Origin: Cladorhizidae sp. MBARI D1340-BT2
Taxonomy: Eukaryota > Porifera > Demospongiae > Poecilosclerida > Cladorhizidae
Assembly: GCA_028752905.1 (NCBI GenBank)
Contig: JAQNBH010000015.1
Span: forward strand, 19,262,110 to 19,326,109
Direction of reading: 5' to 3'
Length of the DNA: 64,000 nt
Shown: positions 54,908 to 64,000 of the stretch, in pieces
How the letters are laid out: each line of letters opens with the position of its first letter
Numbering within the stretch: position 1 is the stretch's first letter
Notes under the pieces: generated by a model
The model's input: only the letters and a program-made list of their open reading frames with translations
Databases searched by the model: none
Told to the model about the DNA's origin: nothing
Program-made: the position numbers and the translations under genes

Positions 54908-57900
54908 GTGAGAGTAACGTGTGTCTCATGGGAATGAGTTATAATGTGTGTCTCATAGGAATGAGGTAGAGTAATGTGTGTCTCATGGGAATGAGGTAGA
55001 CTAATGTGTGTCTCATGGGAATGAGTTATAATGTGTGTCTCATAGGAATGAGGTAGAGTAATGTGTGTCTCATGGGAATGAGGTAGAGTAATGTGTGTCT
55101 CAGGAATGAGGTAGAGTAATGTGTGTCTCATGGGAATGAGGTAGAGTAATGTGTGTCTCATGGGAATGAGGTAGAGTAATGTGTGTCTCATAGGAATGAG
55201 GTAGAGTAATGTGTGTCTCATAGGAATGAGGTAGAGTAACGTGTGTCTCATAGGAATGAGGTAGAGTAATGTGTGTCTCATGGGAATGAGTTATAATGTG
55301 TGTCTCATAGGAATGAGGTAGAGTAATGTGTGTCTCATGGGAATGAGGTAGAGTAATGTGTGTCTCAGGAATGAGGTAGAGTAATGTGTGTCTCATGGGA
55401 ATGAGGTAGAGTAACGTGTGTCATAGGAATGAGGTAGAGTAATGTGTGTCTCATAGGAATGAGGTAGAATAACTTGTATTTCAGGAATGAGGTAGAGTAA
55501 TGTGTGTCTCATAGAAATGAGGTAGAGTAATGTGTGTCTCATAGGAATGAGGTAGAGTAATGTGTCTCTCCTAGGAATGAGGTAGAGTAATGTGTGTCTC
55601 ATAGGAATGAGGTAGAGTAATGTGTGTCTCATAGGAATGAGGTAGAGTAATGTGTGTCTCATGGGAATGAGGTAGAGTAATGTGTGTCTCATAGGAATGA
55701 GGTAGAGTAACGTGTGTCTCATAGGAATGAGGTAGAGTAATGTGTGTCTCATGGGAATGAGGTAGAGAAACGTGTGTCTCATAGGAATGAGGTAGAGTAA
55801 TGTGTGTCTCATAGGAATGAGGTGGAGTAATGTGTGTCTCATAGGAATGAGGTGGAGTAACATGTGTCTCATAGGAATGAGGTAGAGTAATGTGTGTCTC
55901 ATAGGAATGAGGTAGAGTAATGTGTGTCTCATAGGAATGAGGTAGAGTAATGTGTGTCTCATAGGTAGAGTAATGTGTGTCTCATGGGAATGAGGTAGAG
56001 TAATGTGTGTCTCATAGGAATGAGGTAGAGTAACGTGTGTCTCAGGAATGAGGTAGAGTAATGTGTGTCTCATAGGAATGAGGTAGAGTAACGTGTGTCT
56101 CATAGGAATGAAGTAGAGTAACATGTGTCTCATAGGAATGAGGTAGAGTAATGTGTGTCTCATAGGAATGAGGTAGAGTAACGTGTGTCTCATAGGAATG
56201 AGGTAGAGTAACGTGTGTCATAGGAATGAGGTAGAGTAATGTGTGTCTCATAGGAATGAGGTAGAATAACGTGTGTCTCAGGAATGAGGTAGAATAATGT
56301 GTGTCTCATAGGAATGAAGTAGAGTAACATGTGTCTCATAGGAATGAGGTAGAGTAACGTGTGTCTCAGGAATGAGGTAGAGTAATGTGTGTCTCATAGG
56401 AATGAGGTAGAGTAATGTGTGTCTCATAGGAATGAGGTAGAGTAATGTGTGTCTCATAGGAATGAGGTAGAGTAATGTGTGTCTCATAGGAATGAGGTAG
56501 AGTAATGTGTGTCTCAGGAATGAGGTAGAGTAACGTGTGTCATAGGAATGAGGTAGAGTAATGTGTGTCTCATAGGAATGAGGTAGAATAACGTGTGTCT
56601 CAGGAATGAGGTAGAGTAATGTGTGTCTCATAGGAATGAGGTAGAGTAATGTGTGTCTCAGGAATGAGGTAGAGTAACGTGTGTCTCAGGAATGAGGTAG
56701 AGTAATGTGTGTCTCATAGGAATGAGGTAGAGTAATGTATGTCTCATAGGAATGAGGTAGAGTAACGTGTGTCTCATAGGAATGAGGTAGAGTAACGTGT
56801 GCCTCATAGGAATGAGGTAGAGTAATGTGTGTCTCATAGGAATGAGGTAGAGTAATGTGTGACTCATAGGAATGAGGTAGAGTAATGTGTGTCTCATAGA
56901 AATGAGGTAGAGTAATGTGTGTCTCATAGGAATGAGGTAGAGTAACGTGTGTCTCATAGGAATGAGGTAGAGTAACGTGTGTCTCAGGAATGAGTTAGAG
57001 TAATGTGTGTCTCATAGGAATGAGGTAGAGTAACGTGTGTCTCAGGAATGAGTTAGAGTAATGTGTGTCTCATAGGAATGAGGTAGAGTAATGTGTGTCT
57101 CATAGGAATGAGGTAGAGTAACGTGTGTCTCAGGAATGAGGTAGAGTAATGTGTGTCTCATAGGAATGAGGTAGAGAATGTGTGTCTCATAGGAATGAGG
57201 TAGAGTAATGTGTGTCTCATGGAATGAGGTAGAGTAACGTGTGTCTCAGGAATGAGGTAGAGTAATGTGTGTCTCATGGGAATGAGGTAGACTAATGTGT
57301 GTCTCATGGGAATGAGTTATAATGTGTGTCTCATAGGAATGAGGTAGAGTAATGTGTGTCTCATGGGAATGAGGTAGAGTAATTTGTGTCTCAGGAATGA
57401 GGTAGAGTAATGTGTGTCTCATAGGAATGAGGTAGAGTAATGTGTGTCTCATAGGAATGAGGTAGAGTAATGTGTGTCTCATGGGAATGAGGTAGAGTAA
57501 TGTGTGTCTCATAGGAATGAGGTAGAGTAACGTGTGTCTCATTGGAATGAGGTAGAGTAATGTGTGTCTCATGGGAATGAGGTAGAGTAACGTGTGTCTC
57601 ATAGGAATGAGGTAGAGTAATGTGTGTCTCATAGGAATGAGGTGGAGTAACATGTGTCTCATAGGAATGAGGTAGAGTAATGTGTGTCTCATAGGAATGA
57701 GGTAGAGTAATGTGTGTCTCATAGGAATGAGGTAGAGTAATGTGTGTCTCATAGGTAGAGTAATGTGTGTCTCATGGGAATGAGGTAGAGTAATGTGTGT
57801 CTCATAGGAATGAGGTAGAGTAACGTGTGTCTCAGGAATGAGGTAGAGTAATGTGTGTCTCATAGGAATGAGGTAGAGTAACGTGTGTCTCATAGGAATG

Positions 57901-60900
57901 AAGTAGAGTAACATGTGTCTCATAGGAATGAGGTAGAGTAATGTGTGTCTCATAGGAATGAGGTAGAGTAACGTGTGTCTCATAGGAATGAGGTAGAGTA
58001 ACGTGTGTCATAGGAATGAGGTAGAGTAATGTGTGTCTCATAGGAATGAGGTAGAATAACGTGTGTCTCAGGAATGAGGTAGAATAATGTGTGTCTCATA
58101 GGAATGAAGTAGAGTAACATGTGTCTCATAGGAATGAGGTAGAGTAACGTGTGTCTCAGGAATGAGGTAGAGTAATGTGTGTCTCATAGGAATGAGGTAG
58201 AGTAATGTGTGTCTCATAGGAATGAGGTAGAGTAATGTGTGTCTCATAGGAATGAGGTAGAGTAACGTGTGTCTCAGGAATGAGGTAGAGTAACGTGTGT
58301 CATAGGAATGAGGTAGAGTAATGTGTGTCTCATAGGAATGAGGTAGAATAACGTGTGTCTCAGGAATGAGGTAGAGTAATGTGTGTCTCATAGGAATGAG
58401 GTAGAGTAATGTGTGTCTCAGGAATGAGGTAGAGTAACGTGTGTCTCAGGAATGAGGTAGAGTAATGTGTGTCTCATAGGAATGAGGTAGAGTAATGTAT
58501 GTCTCATAGGAATGAGGTAGAGTAACGTGTGTCTCATAGGAATGAGGTAGAGTAACGTGTGCCTCATAGGAATGAGGTAGAGTAATGTGTGTCTCATAGG
58601 AATGAGGTAGAGTAATGTGTGACTCATAGGAATGAGGTAGAGTAATGTGTGTCTCATAGAAATGAGGTAGAGTAATGTGTGTCTCATAGGAATGAGGTAG
58701 AGTAACGTGTGTCTCATAGGAATGAGGTAGAGTAACGTGTGTCTCAGGAATGAGTTAGAGTAATGTGTGTCTCATAGGAATAAGGTAGAGTAACGTGTGT
58801 CTCAGGAATGAGTTAGAGTAATGTGTGTCTCATAGGAATGAGGTAGAGTAATGTGTGTCTCATAGGAATGAGGTAGAGTAACGTGTGTCTCAGGAATGAG
58901 GTAGAGTAATGTGTGTCTCATAGGAATGAGGTAGAGTAATGTGTGTCTCATAGGAATGAGGTAGAGTAACGTGTGTCTCAGGAATGAGGTAGAGTAATGT
59001 GTGTCTCATGGGAATGAGGTAGACTAATGTGTGTCTCATGGGAATGAGTTATAATGTGTGTCTCATAGGAATGAGGTAGAGTAATGTGTGTCTCATGGGA
59101 ATGAGGTAGAGTAATTTGTGTCTCAGGAATGAGGTAGAGTAATGTGTGTCTCATGGGAATGAGGTAGAGTAATGTGTGTCTCATGGGAATGAGGTAGAGT
59201 AATGTGTGTCTCATAGGAATGAGGTAGAGTAATGTGTGTCTCATAGGAATGAGGTAGAGTAACGTGTGTCTCATAGGAATGAGGTAGAGTAATGTGTGTC
59301 TCATGGGAATGAGTTATAATGTGTGTCTCATAGGAATGAGGTAGAGTAATGTGTGTCTCATGGGAATGAGGTAGAGTAATGTGTGTCTCAGGAATGAGGT
59401 AGAGTAATGTGTGTCTCATGGGAATGAGGTAGAGTAACGTGTGTCATAGGAATGAGGTAGAGTAATGTGTGTCTCATAGGAATGAGGTAGAATAACGTGT
59501 GTCTCAGGAATGAGGTAGAGTAATGTGTGTCTCATAGGAATGAGGTAGAGTAATGTGTGTCTCATAGGAATGAGGTAGAGTAATGTGTGTCTCCTAGGAA
59601 TGAGGTAGAGTAATGTGTGTCTCATAGGAATGAGGTAGAGTAATGTGTGTCTCATAGGAATGAGGTAGAGTAATGTGTGTCTCATGGGAATGAGGTAGAG
59701 TAATGTGTGTCTCATAGGAATGAGGTAGAGTAACGTGTGTCTCATAGGAATGAGGTAGAGTAATGTGTGTCTCATGGGAATGAGGTAGAGTAACGTGTGT
59801 CTCATAGGAATGAGGTAGAGTAATGTGTGTCTCATAGGAATGAGGTGGAGTAACATGTGTCTCATAGGAATGAGGTAGAGTAATATGTGTCTCATAGGAA
59901 TGAGGTAGAGTAATGTGTGTCTCATAGGAATGAGGTAGAGTAATGTGTGTCTCATAGGTAGAGTAATGTGTGTCTCATGGGAATGAGGTAGAGTAATGTG
60001 TGTCTCATAGGAATGAGGTAGAGTAACGTGTGTCTCAGGAATGAGGTAGAGTAATGTGTGTCTCATAGGAATGAGGTAGAGTAACGTGTGTCTCATAGGA
60101 ATGAAGTAGAGTAACATGTGTCCCATAGGAATGAGGTAGAGTAATGTGTGTCTCATAGGAATGAGGTAGAGTAACGTGTGTCTCATAGGAATGAGGTAGA
60201 GTAACGTGTGTCATAGGAATGAGGTAGAGTAATGTGTGTCTCATAGGAATGAGGTAGAATAACGTGTGTCTCAGGAATGAGGTAGAATAATGTGTGTCTC
60301 ATAGGAATGAAGTAGAGTAACATGTGTCTCATAGGAATGAGGTAGAGTAACGTGTGTCTCAGGAATGAGGTAGAGTAATGTGTGTCTCATAGGAATGAGG
60401 TAGAGTAATGTGTGTCTCATAGGAATGAGGTAGAGTAATGTGTGTCTCATAGGAATGAGGTAGAGTAATGTGTGTCTCATAGGAATGAGGTAGAGTAACG
60501 TGTGTCTCAGGAATGAGGTAGAGTAACGTGTGTCATAGGAATGAGGTAGAGTAATGTGTGTCTCATAGGAATGAGGTAGAATAACATGTGTCTCAGGAAT
60601 GAGGTAGAGTAATGTGTGTCTCATAGGAATGAGGTAGAGTAATGTGTGTCTCAGGAATGAGGTAGAGTAACGTGTGTCTCAGGAATGAGGTAGAGTAATG
60701 TGTGTCTCATAGGAATGAGGTAGAATAATGTGTGTCTCATAGGAATGAAGTAGAGTAACATGTGTCTCATAGGAATGAGGTAGAGTAACGTGTGTCTCAG
60801 GAATGAGGTAGAGTAATGTGTGTCTCATAGGAATGAGGTAGAGTAATGTGTGTCTCATAGGAATGAGGTAGAGTAATGTGTGTCTCATAGGAATGAGGTA

Positions 60901-63900
60901 GAGTAATGTGTGTCTCATAGGAATGAGGTAGAGTAACGTGTGTCTCAGGAATGAGGTAGAGTAACGTGTGTCATAGGAATGAGGTAGAGTAATGTGTGTC
61001 TCATAGGAATGAGGTAGAATAACGTGTGTCTCAGGAATGAGGTAGAGTAATGTGTGTCTCATAGGAATGAGGTAGAGTAATGTGTGTATCAGGAATGAGG
61101 TAGAGTAACGTGTGTCTCAGGAATGAGGTAGAGTAATGTGTGTCTCATAGGAATGAGGTAGAGTAATGTATGTCTCATAGGAATGAGGTAGAGTAACGTG
61201 TGTCTCATAGGAATGAGGTAGAGTAACGTGTGCCTCATAGGAATGAGGTAGAGTAATGTGTGTCTCATAGGAATGAGGTAGAGTAATGTGTGACTCATAG
61301 GAATGAGGTAGAGTAATGTGTGTCTCATAGAAATGAGGTAGAGTAATGTGTGTCTCATAGGAATGAGGTAGAGTAACGTGTGTCTCATAGGAATGAGGTA
61401 GAGTAACGTGTGTCTCAGGAATGAGTTAGAGTAATGTGTGTCTCATAGGAATGAGGTAGAGTAACGTGTGTCTCAGGAATGAGTTAGAGTAATGTGTGTC
61501 TCATAGGAATGAGGTAGAGTAATGTGTGTCTCATAGGAATGAGGTAGAGTAACGTGTGTCTCAGGAATGAGGTAGAGTAATGTGTGTCTCATAGGAATGA
61601 GGTAGAGTAATGTGTGTCTCATAGGAATGAGGTAGAGTAATGTGTGTCTCATAGGAATGAGGTAGAGTAACGTGTGTCTCAGGAATGAGGTAGAGTAATG
61701 TGTGTCTCATGGGAATGAGGTAGACTAATGTGTGTCTCATGGGAATGAGTTATAATGTGTGTCTCATAGGAATGAGGTAGAGTAATGTGTGTCTCATGGG
61801 AATGAGGTAGATTAATTTGTGTCTCAGGAATGAGGTAGAGTAATGTGTGTCTCATGGGAATGAGGTAAAGTAATGTGTGTCTCATGGGAATGAGGTAGAG
61901 TAATGTGTGTCTCATAGGAATGAGGTAGAGTAATGTGTGTCTCATAGGAATGAGGTAGAGTAACGTGTGTCTCATAGGAATGAGGTAGAGTAATGTGTGT
62001 CTCATGGGAATGAGTTATAATGTGTGTCTCATAGGAATGAGGTAGAGTAATGTGTGTCTCATGGGAATGAGGTAGAGTAATGTGTGTCTCAGGAATGAGG
62101 TAGAGTAATGTGTGTCTCATGGGAATGAGGTAGAGTAACGTGTGTCATAGGAATGAGGTAGAGTAATGTGTGTCTCATAGGAATGAGGTAGAATAATGTG
62201 TGTCTCAGGAATGAGGTAGAGTAATGTGTGTCTCATAGGAATGAGGTAGAGTAATGTGTGTCTCATAGGAATGAGGTAGAGTAATGTGTGTCTCCTAGGA
62301 ATGAGGTAGAGTAATGTGTGTCTCATAGGAATGAGGTAGAATAATGTGTGTCTCATAGGAATGAGGTAGAGTAATGTGTGTCTCATGGGAATGAGGTAGA
62401 GTAATGTGTGTCTCATAGGAATGAGGTAGAGTAACGTGTGTCTCATAGGAATGAGGTAGAGTAATGTGTGTCTCATGGGAATGAGGTAGAGTAACGTGTG
62501 TCTCATAGGAATGAGGTAGAGTAATGTGTGTCTCATAGGAATGAGGTGGAGTAACATGTGTCTCATAGGAATGAGGTAGAGTAATGTGTGTCTCATAGGA
62601 ATGAGGTAGAGTAATGTGTGTCTCATAGGAATGAGGTAGAGTAATGTGTGTCTCATAGGTAGAGTAATGTGTGTCTCATGGGAATGAGGTAGAGTAATGT
62701 TTGTCTCATAGGAATGAGGTAGAGTAACGTGTGTCTCAGGAATGAGGTAGAGTAATGTGTGTCTCATAGGAATGAGGTAGAGTAACGTGTGTCTCATAGG
62801 AATGAAGTAGAGTAACATGTGTCTCATAGGAATGAGGTAGAGTAATGTGTGTCTCATAGGAATGAGGTAGAGTAACGTGTGTCTCATAGGAATGAGGTAG
62901 AGTAACGTGTGTCATAGGAATGAGGTAGAGTAATGTGTGTCTCATAGGAATGAGGTAGAATAACGTGTGTCTCAGGAATGAGGTAGAATAATGTGTGTCT
63001 CATAGGAATGAAGTAGAGTAACATGTGTCTCATAGGAATGAGGTAGAGTAACGTGTGTCTCAGGAATGAGGTAGAGTAATGTGTGTCTCATAGGAATGAG
63101 GTAGAGTAATGTGTGTCTCATAGGAATGAGGTAGAGTAATGTGTGTCTCATAGGAATGAGGTAGAGTAACGTGTGTCTCAGGAATGAGGTAGAGTAACGT
63201 GTGTCATAGGAATGAGGTAGAGTAATGTGTGTCTCATAGGAATGAGGTAGAATAACGTGTGTCTCAGGAATGAGGTAGAGTAATGTGTGTCTCATAGGAA
63301 TGAGGTAGAGTAATGTGTGTCTCAGGAATGAGGTAGAGTAACGTGTGTCTCAGGAATGAGGTAGAGTAATGTGTGTCTCATAGGAATGAGGTAGAGTAAT
63401 GTATGTCTCATAGGAATGAGGTAGAGTAACGTGTGTCTCATAGGAATGAGGTAGAGTAACGTGTGCCTCATAGGAATGAGGTAGAGTAATGTGTGTCTCA
63501 TAGGAATGAGGTAGAGTAATGTGTGACTCATAGGAATGAGGTAGAGTAATGTGTGTCTCATAGAAATGAGGTAGAGTAATGTGTGTCTCATAGGAATGAG
63601 GTAGAGTAACGTGTGTCTCATAGGAATGAGGTAGAGTAACGTGTGTCTCAGGAATGAGTTAGAGTAATGTGTGTCTCATAGGAATGAGGTAGAGTAACGT
63701 GTGTCTCAGGAATGAGTTAGAGTAATGTGTGTCTCATAGGAATGAGGTAGAGTAATGTGTGTCTCATAGGAATGAGGTAGAGTAACGTGTGTCTCAGGAA
63801 TGAGGTAGAGTAATGTGTGTCTCATAGGAATGAGGTAGAGTAATGTGTGTCTCATAGGAATGAGGTAGAGTAATGTGTGTCTCATAGGAAAGAGGTAGAG

Positions 63901-64000
63901 TAATGTGTATCTCAGGAATGAGGTAGAGTAATCTGTGTCTCATAGGAATGAGGTAGAGTAACGTGTGTCTCAGGAATGAGTTAGAGTAATGTGCGTCTCA
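54908..64000. repeat. 30-bp satellite array running off the window
   Basis: About 300 copies of GTAGAGTAATGTGTGTCTCA plus TAGGAATGAG. Main variants are TAACGTGTG, a 26/27-bp form lacking CATA/CATG (GTCTCAGGAATGAG), and CATGGG. Large blocks recur: the segment at 56658-56957 reappears at 58418, 61089 and 63322, and that at 56042-56251 at 57832, 60035 and 62736. This means nested duplications of 1.8-2.7 kb. Long minus-strand open frames (M-R-H-T-L-L-Y-L-I-P) follow from the 30-bp length. The right end is beyond the window. Confidence 0.98.

Noticed and set aside
54805..63621. Many minus frames reading M-R-H-T-L-L-Y-L-I-P
   Set aside because: The 30-bp satellite is a multiple of three without stops in two frames; there is no domain or flank.

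Overview
The window is animal nuclear DNA, most likely from an early-branching marine invertebrate; a demosponge is my best guess. The basis is AT-rich intergenic sequence with GT-AG introns, hAT, Ty3/Gypsy, non-LTR and pogo-type elements, very heavy minisatellite content, and one split host gene of the Fringe glycosyltransferase type. No rRNA, tRNA, CRISPR array or prokaryotic operon was seen. Species is inference only.

Host gene: one gene can be supported. It is a Fringe-like (GT31) glycosyltransferase on the minus strand, read from 36824 down to 7245. Exon 1 (36005-36824) carries the start codon, a hydrophobic anchor and the N-terminal part of the catalytic domain. A probable 26-bp microexon lies at 19233-19258, a 70-bp exon at 14279-14348, and a 243-bp exon with the DDD metal-binding motif at 7245-7487. 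The C-terminal exons were not found and may lie beyond base 1. The introns, together almost 30 kb, hold nearly all other features between 7 and 36 kb.

Layout: 1-3649 is a 53/54-bp satellite split by a 735-bp inverted-repeat transposon. 3650-7275 holds dispersed repeats, a relic of an uncharacterised invertebrate protein family, a 23-bp minisatellite, and a minisatellite made from the end of a Fringe-like exon plus its splice donor. 7.2-19.2 kb has exons, MITE-like repeats, a 26-bp minisatellite, a complete but broken hAT element with 5-bp target duplications (10655-13976), and three more minisatellites. 19.3-31.9 kb is a decayed Ty3/Gypsy retrotransposon with a second hAT element inserted in it (20161-24120). 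Its C-terminal pol tail is expanded into 298 units of a 21-bp repeat. 32-38 kb holds dispersed repeats and exon 1. 38-54.9 kb is a graveyard of transposons: hAT on the minus strand, a hAT MITE, Gypsy, hAT, a non-LTR retrotransposon, pogo, and a large PIN-like nuclease family gene. 54.9-64 kb is a 30-bp satellite running off the window end.

Together, at least twelve unrelated tandem arrays cover roughly 39% of the window. The strongest themes are coding sequence converted into tandem repeats (exon and donor of the Fringe-like gene, the Gypsy pol tail, a 38-bp piece of a mobile-type gene) and a group of hAT elements sharing CAGGG ends and 5-bp target duplications.
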